This document shows positions 1 to 7,107 of a stretch of DNA of 64,000 nt, in pieces. Position 1 is the stretch's first letter. Every line of letters begins with the position of its first letter. The stretch is from positions 2,394,501 through 2,458,500 of the forward strand of contig NZ_CP084910.1 of the NCBI RefSeq assembly GCF_020535245.1, given 5' to 3'. The stretch comes from Asticcacaulis sp. AND118 (GTDB lineage Bacteria; Pseudomonadota; Alphaproteobacteria; Caulobacterales; Caulobacteraceae). Position numbers and translations under genes: made by a program. The notes beneath the pieces were generated by a model. That model worked only from the letters and a program-made list of their open reading frames with translations, was not told the origin of the DNA and did not search any database.

Positions 1-56
1 CCGGCATCGGCACCACCTTCCACATCTCCTTTCCGAGGCTGCCTGATGACGCCTGA
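1..56 (+). CDS. C-terminal end of a histidine kinase (partial)
   Basis: An open frame enters from the left edge and stops at 54-56. The visible residues read GIGTTFHISFPRLPDDA, which matches the G2 box and last strand of a GHKL histidine-kinase ATPase domain (G-x-G-T-x-F then a short hydrophobic strand). The stop overlaps the start codon of the receiver gene at 46, so the two are probably translationally coupled. The sensor part lies outside the window, so the stimulus is unknown. The fragment is short, hence moderate confidence. Confidence 0.6.
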   Translation, partial: GIGTTFHISFPRLPDDA

Positions 57-435
57 TCTGCGCCACATCCTTTGCGTCGACGACGACAGCGATATTCTGG
101 AAATCGTCCAGATGGCGCTGGAGGACATCGGCCGCTTCCGCGTAACGGGTCTGTCCAGCGCCGAAACCGCCATCAGCGAAGCCGCGCGCCTCCGTCCGGA
201 TCTGGTGCTGGTCGATGTGATGATGCCGGGTATGGGCGGCCCCGGCCTGCTCAAGGCGTTTCGCGCCCGCCCTGACCTGAAAGCGTTGCCAGTCATCTTC
301 ATGACCGCGCGCATACAGGCTTCGGAAGTGCAGGACTATCTGTCGCTCGGCGCCGACGGCGTCATCCCCAAACCCTTCGACCCCATGAAACTGCCAGAGC
401 AGATCCACGCCATTTGGGAAGGCCTCCATGTCTGA
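46..435 (+). CDS. Stand-alone receiver (response regulator) protein
   Basis: A 129-residue CheY-like receiver with no output domain. It shows the acidic pocket (D12-D14 in CVDDD), the phosphoacceptor D57 in LVLVDVMMPG, the switch threonine T87 (FMTAR) and lysine K109 (IPKPF), so it should be phosphorylatable. The start overlaps the end of the upstream kinase gene, and the stop overlaps the start of the Hpt gene by 8 bases. Kinase, receiver and Hpt therefore look like one multistep phosphorelay operon. The lack of an output domain suggests it acts by protein-protein contact or by passing phosphate on to the Hpt protein. Confidence 0.9.
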   Translation: MTPDLRHILCVDDDSDILEIVQMALEDIGRFRVTGLSSAETAISEAARLRPDLVLVDVMMPGMGGPGLLKAFRARPDLKALPVIFMTARIQASEVQDYLSLGADGVIPKPFDPMKLPEQIHAIWEGLHV

Positions 436-769
436 TACCTCCGCCACCGTACCGAGCCAGGCGCTGCGCCGCCTTCAGGTCAAATATATCGGCAAGCTGG
501 CCCAGACGCGGACGCTGGTCGTGCCCCTCGTGCAGAGGGTCATTGCCCGCACCGCCGACGAGGACGACTTCACCGAACTGCGCGACCACGCGCACAAGCT
601 GGCCGGCACAGGCGCATCGTTCGGCTTCGGCGACCTGACCGATGCCGGGCGCGAACTGGACACCCGGCTGCGGCTGGTGTCTCCGCCGGACGAACAGGCG
701 CGGCTTCTGGCGCGCAGCCTGCTCCAGGCCATCGATTCGGCCCTGCAATCCGAGGGTAGCTGGGTATAG
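428..769 (+). CDS. Hpt-domain phosphotransfer protein
   Basis: A 113-residue protein made almost entirely of a histidine phosphotransfer domain. The motif DHAHKLAGTGASFGF around residues 53-67 fits the Hpt signature H-x-x-x-G; H56 is the likely phosphorylated residue, with K57 and G60 beside it. It is the third gene of the operon and overlaps the receiver gene by 8 bases. In such relays an Hpt carries phosphate between two receivers. The convergent receiver gene just downstream is a candidate partner, although that pairing is inferred from position only. Confidence 0.85.
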   Translation: MSDTSATVPSQALRRLQVKYIGKLAQTRTLVVPLVQRVIARTADEDDFTELRDHAHKLAGTGASFGFGDLTDAGRELDTRLRLVSPPDEQARLLARSLLQAIDSALQSEGSWV

Positions 770-773
770 AGGC

Positions 774-1310
774 CTACCCCCTGCCGGGCTTCCACGAGAC
801 TTCGCTGGTGTCCGCCGGCGAAAAGTAGGGGCTGGGCAGGACGCGGTCGAGCCGGTCGGCCAGCTTGTCGAGATCGATGGGCTTGGTCACATATCCCACC
901 GCCCCCAGTTCGATGGCCCTCTTCACGTCGTCGAGCATGTTGTTTGCCGACAATACGACCACCGGTATGGCCATCACTTCGGGCATCTTCTGGCGCGCGC
1001 GCAGGAAGGTGAACCCGTCGACCTCCGGCATGGACAGGTCGAGCAGGATGCAATCCGGTCTGAGCTTCGAGGCCTTGGCCAGCCCCGTCATTCCGGAATG
1101 CACGATCAGCGAATGAAAGCCGAGATGACCGAGATAGAGCGTCACCAGATCGGTGAGGTTTTCATCGTCGTCGATGACCATCACCGTCTTTCCGGCGCGA
1201 TGGGCGCTGAGGCGCGCAGGCGCCTTGCCTGAAAGCGCCGTATCCTTGCGTGTGTCCCTGTCGGCCCTGAAAAGGGCATCGTTATAATTGGAAGCGGTCA
1301 CTGTAAGCAC
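774..1310 (-). CDS. Response regulator with N-terminal extension, receiver only
   Basis: The 178-residue frame begins at a GTG and carries a 40-residue low-complexity lead before a complete receiver domain. Visible residues are the acidic cluster IDDDE (46-50), phosphoacceptor D91 in LLDLSMPEVDG, S121 at the switch position and K143 in VTKPID. There is no output domain after the receiver, only a short tail. The gene ends 4 bases from the Hpt gene, in convergent orientation. The start is uncertain: another GTG lies three codons in, and no ATG precedes the receiver domain. It may be the second receiver of the phosphorelay. Confidence 0.85.
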   Translation of the reverse strand: MLTVTASNYNDALFRADRDTRKDTALSGKAPARLSAHRAGKTVMVIDDDENLTDLVTLYLGHLGFHSLIVHSGMTGLAKASKLRPDCILLDLSMPEVDGFTFLRARQKMPEVMAIPVVVLSANNMLDDVKRAIELGAVGYVTKPIDLDKLADRLDRVLPSPYFSPADTSEVSWKPGRG

Positions 1311-1462
1311 CTGACTTTAAATCGTTATGCCAGCTACAAAGCTTCCCCTACGTCACACGGAAACCAGCGTTATCTTAACACGGGCGTCTTTAATGAATGC
1401 CTAATGGTTGGGCACGCCACAATTCCGCGTGATTCCCACTTAGCGTCTATAAGCAATTATAG

Positions 1463-1611
1463 CGGCAGGATCGTCATGCGTTTCCGGACAAATATCTCAA
1501 CGGCTTCGACATGGCCGCGGTGCGCAACTGGCCGGGACGCAGACCGATTACCGCCGTCAGGCTTTTCACGAACTGACCCGATTGGCTGAGAGCGCCAGGG
1601 TTCGCCCCTGA
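1463..1611 (+). pseudogene. Possible decayed coding fragment
   Basis: The 306 bases between the receiver gene and the Rrf2 gene hold no intact gene. One frame opens after a stop at 1460-1462 and reads FPDKYLNGFDMAAVRNWPG; the adjacent frame continues with TQTDYRRQAFHELTRLAESA to a stop at 1609-1611. Joined by one frameshift near 1535 these make a protein-like stretch with natural composition. I do not recognise the family. It could be the 3' remnant of a lost gene or simply chance in GC-rich DNA. The rest of 1311-1460 is AT-richer and probably carries the promoter of the minus-strand receiver gene. Confidence 0.25.
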
Positions 1612-1616
1612 CCAGG

Positions 1617-2033
1617 TCAGGCCCGCGGCAGGGGCTCGGCCAGGGTCGAAGTTTCCAGCACGCGGGCCATGGCGTCGCGCGCCGCCAGCAGCACCAAACG
1701 CAACTGGCAATCGTCCGGCGTCGGACAATCTTCGCACCGCGCATAGGCGGTGCGCGAGGCGCACGGCGTCAGGGCCAACGGTCCGTCGATCAGGCGGATC
1801 AGGTCGGCCATGCTGATCATGTCCGAGGGCCGGGCCAGCATGTAGCCGCCCGAACGCCCGCGCTTCGAGGTCAGGAAGCCTTCACGGCGCAGTTCGAGCA
1901 ATATGCCTTCGAGGAAGTGCAACGGCGCCTTGATCCGCTCGGCCAGTTCCCCCGCCTGCACCGTCTGCCCCTGAGGGATACGGGCCATTTCCTGCATGGC
2001 GCGGATGGCGTATTTGGCGCGCTGGGATAACAT
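1617..2033 (-). CDS. Rrf2-family transcriptional regulator
   Basis: A 138-residue Rrf2/IscR-type winged-helix repressor. The N-terminus (MLSQRAKYAIRAM, then the GELAERIKAP recognition region and the RRGFLTSKRG-like wing around residues 50-60) is typical. The middle has four cysteines, C91, C100, C103 and C109, in the region where IscR and NsrR bind an Fe-S cluster, so it may sense iron-sulfur status, redox or nitric oxide. It is longer and spaced a little differently from IscR, so the ligands are inferred. No suf/isc genes are near it, and its target is unknown. The ATG has no obvious ribosome binding site. Confidence 0.85.
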   Translation of the reverse strand: MLSQRAKYAIRAMQEMARIPQGQTVQAGELAERIKAPLHFLEGILLELRREGFLTSKRGRSGGYMLARPSDMISMADLIRLIDGPLALTPCASRTAYARCEDCPTPDDCQLRLVLLAARDAMARVLETSTLAEPLPRA

Positions 2034-2130
2034 CGAGGCGGTGCAACCTGTACTTTTTTGGTTTCGTAGCCGTCTATTAGCATGAACCGGGTTACGAAAG
2101 CCATAAGTCAGAAAGCCTGCTCAACCGGTT

Positions 2131-3321
2131 TCATTCTCCCTTGGCCCGCGCTTCGGCGGCGAAGTCGTAGACGCGGATGCCGTCCTTTTCAGCCGGCGGC
2201 TCACGCCAGACATGGCGCTTCATGGCGCGTTCGGCATCGACCTTACCCGACGCCCAATGCTCGTTCATCGTCACGCGCGAGAACTCGTAATCCTTCGATT
2301 GTCCGTGATCACCCGCGCCCGAATTGATCAGGTGCACCAGCGACACGCGGAAGTGCGCCGCCTTTGCGTAGCAATCCGCAATCGACGGCTCGGCCTGCAT
2401 CTCCGGCGAAAGCCGCTCGTACATATGGCGGATGGCCTGCCGCAGGCGGTAGCGCTCAAGAAAGGCCGAGGTATTGAGGCGCGTCCGGCTGGAATAGGTG
2501 ATGTCCTTCACCCGGCCATAGACCTCATCGAGCGTCCTGGGCATGTCGCCGCGCGCCGAGAACAGGTCCATCTGGAACACCAGCGTATCTCCGTCCAGTC
2601 CCGCCGGGGCTTCGTGCAGCACGTAGGTCAGCGGCGTATTCGACACCACGCCGCCATCCCAGTAAGGCTCGCCGTCAATGGTCACCGCCGGGAAACCGGG
2701 TGGCAGCGCCCCCGAAGCCATAATGTGTTCGGGCGTGATGGTGGTGCAGTGGGTGTCGAAATAGACCGAATTGCCGCTCAGCACATTGACCGCCCCGACG
2801 CTCAGGCGCACCTCGCCACCGTTCAGCCGCTCGAAATCGACGTGCTTCAGCAATGTTTCCCGCAAAGGGGAAATGTCGTAGAAGCTGGTCTCCGATGGCA
2901 GCGACCACGGCGCGAAGAAGGGCGTCAGGGCCGCCGGACGAAAGAAACCCGGCACGCCGTTCAGCGCGCTCATATAGCCGCTCCATTGGCGAAAGGCGCT
3001 CTTCAGCCACGGATTATAGCCGCTCAGCGTGTCGGCCGGGCTCTCAGACGTGATCTGCCCCCAGAAGGACCGCAGTTTGTCTATCCGCTGGTCCGGCGCG
3101 TTGCCGGCGATGATGGCGGCATTGATCGCGCCGATCGAAACACCCGCCACCCAGTCCGGCCTTATCCCCCCGGCGTGCAGAACTTCGTAAGCGCCGCCCT
3201 GATACGAACCCAGCGCCCCGCCGCCCTGCAAAACCAGAACGGTCTGATCGTAAGCGGCCCCAGGGTCGGATAGGGGATTGGCCATTTCGGCGGGGGCAAA
3301 GGGTTGACGGCTTTCATCCAT
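2131..3321 (-). CDS. Patatin-like phospholipase with DUF3734-type C-terminus
   Basis: A 396-residue acyl hydrolase. It has the patatin oxyanion loop (LQGGGALGSYQGG, residues 31-43), the nucleophile motif GVSIG with S62, and the catalytic aspartate D222 in WDGG, so the Ser-Asp dyad is complete. The C-terminal third resembles the DUF3734 domain that follows patatin in many proteobacteria. Patatins cleave ester bonds in phospholipids or related lipids. No signal peptide is visible. I chose the ATG at 3321 because the frame further upstream opens only with a TTG inside a repeated palindrome (3352-3395). It stands alone. Confidence 0.88.
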   Translation of the reverse strand: MDESRQPFAPAEMANPLSDPGAAYDQTVLVLQGGGALGSYQGGAYEVLHAGGIRPDWVAGVSIGAINAAIIAGNAPDQRIDKLRSFWGQITSESPADTLSGYNPWLKSAFRQWSGYMSALNGVPGFFRPAALTPFFAPWSLPSETSFYDISPLRETLLKHVDFERLNGGEVRLSVGAVNVLSGNSVYFDTHCTTITPEHIMASGALPPGFPAVTIDGEPYWDGGVVSNTPLTYVLHEAPAGLDGDTLVFQMDLFSARGDMPRTLDEVYGRVKDITYSSRTRLNTSAFLERYRLRQAIRHMYERLSPEMQAEPSIADCYAKAAHFRVSLVHLINSGAGDHGQSKDYEFSRVTMNEHWASGKVDAERAMKRHVWREPPAEKDGIRVYDFAAEARAKGE

Positions 3322-3351
3322 GAGGGCGGCTCCGGTGTCGACTGTCTCTAA

Positions 3352-3395
3352 GCGCAATCCGATAAAGTGGGCAGCACTTTACGGAAAAATTGCGC
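3352..3395. repeat. Alphaproteobacterial palindromic intergenic motif, copy 1
   Basis: An imperfect palindrome begins GCGCAATCCG, has AAAGTG / CACTTT near its centre and ends AATTGCGC. It belongs to the same family as the copies at 15407-15449 and 56891-56932. Such elements are scattered between genes in many alphaproteobacteria. Here it lies just upstream of the patatin gene. The rest of 3396-3576 shows no gene and probably holds the promoter of the outer-membrane protein gene. Confidence 0.6.
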
Positions 3396-3576
3396 GGCCA
3401 CCTTAACTCCCCCCTTATGAACCGGAATCCTGACCGGCGCATCATTTTTACGAGACTTCACACAAAGCTGAAAGAATGTGGCGAAAGCCTGTCAATTAAG
3501 CGTTTGGTGAAGCTTTTAGGTTAACAGCGTTTCTCGCTGACACAGCGTTTCTGTCCACCCGCAAAGGAAACTCCGC

Positions 3577-4242
3577 ATGCGTCTCCCCTCCCTTCTCGCC
3601 GCCGTCGCGCTCTGCGCTTTGACCGCCACCGCCGCCTCGGCCCAGAACAGCCCCGTCGCCGTCGATGTGCACGGCGGCACCACCGGCATCGGCATCGGTG
3701 CCCGCTTCAAGCTCAACGACACCTTCGTCCTGCGCGCCGATTACGACGCGCTGAAGCACGATGACGATTTCAATTCGGACGACGTCAACTATAACGGCGA
3801 ACTGGACTTCAAGCCCTTCACCTTCGCCGTGGACGTCCACCCCTTCCGCAACTCGTTCTTCGTCTCGGCGGGCTACGCCACCGGCGACCGCAATATCAAG
3901 CTCGACGCCCGTCCCGCCGGCAACACCGAAATCGGCGGGGTGACGTTTACGCCGACCGAAATCGGCACGCTTCGCGCCAATGCCGACATGGGCGACGGCG
4001 CGCCGTTCGTCGGTCTGGGTTTCGACAACACCTTCACCAAGGGCGGCCGCGTCGGTTTCCGCTTCCTGGCGGGCGCGATTATCGGCGACGATCCGTCGGT
4101 GAACATGACCTCGGACGGCACGCTGGCGAACCAGCAGATTTATAAGGATGCACTGGAGCGCGAGCGCCTGGAGCTTCAGGAAGACGTCAAGGACGTCAAG
4201 ACCTGGCCCGTACTGCAACTGGGCGTCAATATCCGGTTCTGA
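3577..4242 (+). CDS. Outer-membrane beta-barrel protein
   Basis: A 221-residue protein with a clear Sec signal peptide (MRLPSLLAAVALCALTATA, cleavage near ASA-QN). The mature part alternates polar and hydrophobic residues in strands (for example TTGIGIGARFKL, FVLRADYDAL, FFVSAGYATG, VGFRFLAGAII) and ends LGVNIRF with a terminal phenylalanine, the usual signal for barrel assembly by BAM. The size suggests a small barrel of about eight to ten strands. A charged segment near residues 180-205 (ALERERLELQEDVKDVK) probably forms a helix or loop. Similar proteobacterial proteins are annotated only as outer-membrane beta-barrel proteins; its function is unknown. A strong terminator follows. Confidence 0.75.
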   Translation: MRLPSLLAAVALCALTATAASAQNSPVAVDVHGGTTGIGIGARFKLNDTFVLRADYDALKHDDDFNSDDVNYNGELDFKPFTFAVDVHPFRNSFFVSAGYATGDRNIKLDARPAGNTEIGGVTFTPTEIGTLRANADMGDGAPFVGLGFDNTFTKGGRVGFRFLAGAIIGDDPSVNMTSDGTLANQQIYKDALERERLELQEDVKDVKTWPVLQLGVNIRF

Positions 4243-4263
4243 TTTTCCGGAATGAATGAATTG

Positions 4264-4296
4264 AAATGGCGGTCCCGCACGGGGCCGCCATTTTTT
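4264..4296 (+). terminator. Rho-independent terminator of the barrel gene
   Basis: A GC-rich stem AAATGGCGGTCCC / GGGGCCGCCATTT with a four-base loop is followed by a T-run. It ends right at the stop of the convergent SIMPL gene and may work in both directions. Confidence 0.85.
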
Positions 4297-5218
4297 ATTT
4301 CAGATCATAGACCACGCAGGTCTGGACACGAATGCGATAAAGAGGTGGCGTCTGGATAAAGGCGTTTTCAGCCGCACGGGCTTCGAGTACGGCAGCACGG
4401 CTGCCGGTCACCCTGACCTCGGCAGAATCAGCCATTGCGCGCTTTCTTTCCAGAGACGTGTGCGTAACCTGATCGTCATCCCCCTTATTGTCTTTATCGC
4501 GCCCCAAAATATCCGCCCGGCACGCCCGGCTCGATGAATCTATCAGGCGGATGCCGCCCAGCCTGCTGCCTGTGGCCTCCGCAGCGCCTTGCGCCCGCAC
4601 CCCGGCATCGCGCACAGCTTCGATTCGCAGTCGATCACGCAGGGCGTTATCGGGCCGCAGGGAGAAAACGACCCGATCGACTTGCGTCGGCGCAGCCGCC
4701 AGCACCAGCGCATAGACGGGCTCAAGGGTCGCCATGTCGCGCGCCTCGATCCGCAGGGTCAAGGTGGCGTCATACCCCCTGATCTTGTCCCCACGCACAT
4801 TGTCGATCTTCTCACCGTCCTTGTCGCGGTACTGCTCGTAGAAGGCCTGCACGGTGAAGTCCGTGGCGATGCGCACCGCGTCCACCGGCCTTTTACGGAG
4901 CGCGGCGATCAGTTCGGCAGTCTGCGACACAGCCTGCTGCTGCGCCTCGCTGGCCGTCTTGCCCGTGCCCTTGAAACGAGCCGCGAAGATGGCGCGGTTG
5001 GCCTCGACCTCGGTTTCGGCAAACCCCGTCTGCGGCAGAACCGGACGGTCCATCCACCATGGCGCAACGTCGAACCATCCCGGCGTTTCTCCCGGTTGAT
5101 GCACAGGCGCGGGCAAAGCCGCTGCGGCCGGTTTGGGTGCTGCCGCGCGACGAGGGGCGGCTTCGGCACCTGCCACCAAAAGCGGCACGGCGCACAGCCC
5201 GATCATGAGCGCGCGCAT
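4295..5218 (-). CDS. SIMPL (DUF541) domain protein, second of a tandem pair
   Basis: A 307-residue secreted protein with signal peptide MRALMIGLCAVPLLVAGAEA followed by an Ala/Pro-rich linker. The rest resembles the SIMPL/DUF541 fold, with repeated segments such as EVEANRAIFAARFKGTGKTA and ASEAQQQAVSQ. It is clearly a paralogue of the gene before it (5218-6099): both share APWWM, the segment YEQYRDK, a later Arg/Ala-rich helix and an ending in A-C-V-V-Y. SIMPL proteins are periplasmic or outer-membrane proteins of poorly known function; some are linked to oxidative stress. Its start codon overlaps the upstream stop (TGATG), so translation is coupled. Confidence 0.75.
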   Translation of the reverse strand: MRALMIGLCAVPLLVAGAEAAPRRAAAPKPAAAALPAPVHQPGETPGWFDVAPWWMDRPVLPQTGFAETEVEANRAIFAARFKGTGKTASEAQQQAVSQTAELIAALRKRPVDAVRIATDFTVQAFYEQYRDKDGEKIDNVRGDKIRGYDATLTLRIEARDMATLEPVYALVLAAAPTQVDRVVFSLRPDNALRDRLRIEAVRDAGVRAQGAAEATGSRLGGIRLIDSSSRACRADILGRDKDNKGDDDQVTHTSLERKRAMADSAEVRVTGSRAAVLEARAAENAFIQTPPLYRIRVQTCVVYDLK

Positions 5219-6099
5219 CAGTTCAGGCCATAAACAACGCAGGCCTGCGCCGTCAGTTCGTTCAATGGCGGGGCTTGAATGAAGGCGTTCTGTGCGGCCT
5301 TGGCCTCCAGTTGTTCGACCGCCGAACCGCCCGGCGCAGGGGCGGCCATGGCGGGCGGAGGCGGCGATGCATATTCGACGCGATCATAGGCCACGGTCGT
5401 CGGCGCATTGTCTTGCCCGCCGCTCGGTTCGCCGCGCGCCAGAATATCCGTCTGACAGGCGCGGCCCGTCGGGTCGATGACCTTGACCGATCCCAGCTTG
5501 GCACCGGCGGCTTCGGCGGCCTGACGCGCGCGGCGCGCGGCATCCTTCACAGCCTCTGTGTACAGCCAGGTCTTGGTCGCGTTATCGGGCTCCAGCGAGA
5601 AATAGACCGGCTGCGACGCGGTCGGCGACGCCGCCAGCACCAGCGCATAGGCGCGCTCCAGCGTCCTCACGTCGTAGACCTTAACGTCAAGGCCCATATT
5701 GACCTGATAGGCTTCGATCTTGTCGCCGCGCTGGTTCTCGATGCGATTGCCCTCCTTGTCGCGGTACTGCTCATAAAGGACGCGCATGGAGAAGGAGGTG
5801 TTGACGCGCACGGCGTCCTTACCCAGCTTTTTCAGCGCATCGGTCAGCGCACGCGTCTGGGCCACGGCCTTTTGCTGCGCCTCGTCCGCGGTCTTACCCA
5901 CGGCAAGGAAGGAGGCGGAGAAGCTGGCGCGGTTGGCCTCGATCTCGGTGCGGACATAGCCCGTCTGGGTGATGACGGCTTCCTTCATCCACCACGGGGC
6001 CTTGTCGTAGCCGGAAGCTGCGGGCGTCGAAGTCTGCGCCAGAGCCGGCATGGATAAACCAAGCCCCGCCAAAGCCAATCCAATCACGATCTTACGCAT
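5218..6099 (-). CDS. SIMPL (DUF541) domain protein, first of a tandem pair
   Basis: A 293-residue periplasmic protein with signal peptide MRKIVIGLALAGLGLSMPALAQ. I place the start at 6099 because a strong ribosome binding site (GGGAGG) lies 6 bases before this ATG; a longer reading has none. The mature part shows SIMPL features: RTEIEANRASFSASF, an alanine-rich helix (ADEAQQKAVAQTRAL), and DAARRARQAAEAAGAKLG about two thirds along. It ends with an ACVVYGLN tail shared with its neighbour. The two genes form a duplicated, coupled pair. Function is unknown beyond the family's envelope location. Confidence 0.8.
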   Translation of the reverse strand: MRKIVIGLALAGLGLSMPALAQTSTPAASGYDKAPWWMKEAVITQTGYVRTEIEANRASFSASFLAVGKTADEAQQKAVAQTRALTDALKKLGKDAVRVNTSFSMRVLYEQYRDKEGNRIENQRGDKIEAYQVNMGLDVKVYDVRTLERAYALVLAASPTASQPVYFSLEPDNATKTWLYTEAVKDAARRARQAAEAAGAKLGSVKVIDPTGRACQTDILARGEPSGGQDNAPTTVAYDRVEYASPPPPAMAAPAPGGSAVEQLEAKAAQNAFIQAPPLNELTAQACVVYGLN

Positions 6100-6157
6100 A
6101 GATACCTCCCTGAACAGCCATGGTTTGCACACAAGCTGGCCCGATATTGGGGCCGAT

Positions 6158-7051
6158 TTACGACGCCGGTTTGAACGCTTCCGCCTGTTTCTTGCCCTCG
6201 GCGATCTGCGCAGGCGTCAGGTGGCTTTCGATGAAGGGCACGGCCGAGCGTGCTTCGGATACGGCCGCGCTGCCCTTGGGGCCTTTCTGTGCCAGAAGCG
6301 CCCATTTATAGGCCAGCACTTGATCCTTCGCGACGTTCATGCCGTTGAAATGCAACATGCTGAGCCGGATCTGCGCATCGGCATGGCCTCGGTCCGCCGC
6401 GCGGTTGAAATAGGCGATGGCCGCGGGCCGCTCACCGGTATTGTAGAGCAGGTACGCCATGTCGGTGAGGCACTGATTGTCTCCGCGATCGGCACATTTG
6501 TTCAGCCATGGCTTTGCGCCTTCGCGATCCCCCATGGCATTGAGCCTCTGCCCCCACGCTTTTTGCGCCGGCGCGTCTCCGGCTTCGGCCGCTTCACGCA
6601 GCAGACCCTCGCCCGTGGTAACGTCCTTTTTGACGCTGCCACGGCCGGTGAGATGGAATTCGGCCAGCTTGCGCTTGATGGCCGGGGTCGGGGCCTTCAA
6701 CCCGCTATAAAGCGTAAAGGCCTTGTCGCGGCGGGCTTCGGTCTTGTCGTCATTGTAGAGGTCGGCCAGTGCGATCTGCGCCTCGACATGTCCCTGCGCA
6801 GCGGCCTTCTCGTACCAGCCGACCGCGCGCGCTTCATCGTTCACCCCACCCCGACGTTTGTCGTAAGGCAGGCCGCTGAGATACTGTGCCTCGGCATCAC
6901 CTGTATTGGCCTTGACGAAGGTGATCCACTCGTTTTCGCCGGTCGGCCCGCTTTTGCCCATCAGAAATACGGCGGCCGCAACCGCGACGATCAGGCCCAG
7001 CGGCACCAGCAGATACCAGATACGGAATCTACCCGAAGATTTGCGTGACAT
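6158..7051 (-). CDS. Sel1-repeat membrane-anchored protein
   Basis: A 297-residue protein with a short basic N-terminus and one transmembrane helix (IWYLLVPLGLIVAVAAAVFLM, residues 11-31). The rest is a string of Sel1-like (TPR-type) repeats, recognisable from A-x-G-W-Y-E-K-A-A-x-Q-G-H-x-x-A-Q and its variants near residues 77, 145, 182 and 215. Such solenoids bind other proteins. The topology puts the repeats in the periplasm. A good ribosome binding site (GAGGGGA) precedes the ATG. It lies just before the SIMPL pair on the same strand, so the three may be co-transcribed; a shared role is not evident. Confidence 0.8.
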   Translation of the reverse strand: MSRKSSGRFRIWYLLVPLGLIVAVAAAVFLMGKSGPTGENEWITFVKANTGDAEAQYLSGLPYDKRRGGVNDEARAVGWYEKAAAQGHVEAQIALADLYNDDKTEARRDKAFTLYSGLKAPTPAIKRKLAEFHLTGRGSVKKDVTTGEGLLREAAEAGDAPAQKAWGQRLNAMGDREGAKPWLNKCADRGDNQCLTDMAYLLYNTGERPAAIAYFNRAADRGHADAQIRLSMLHFNGMNVAKDQVLAYKWALLAQKGPKGSAAVSEARSAVPFIESHLTPAQIAEGKKQAEAFKPAS

Positions 7052-7107
7052 GAATTTCCCCTCCCCTGTCAGGCTTAGTCATAGCCCACACAAGAGAGAT
7101 TGCAACC

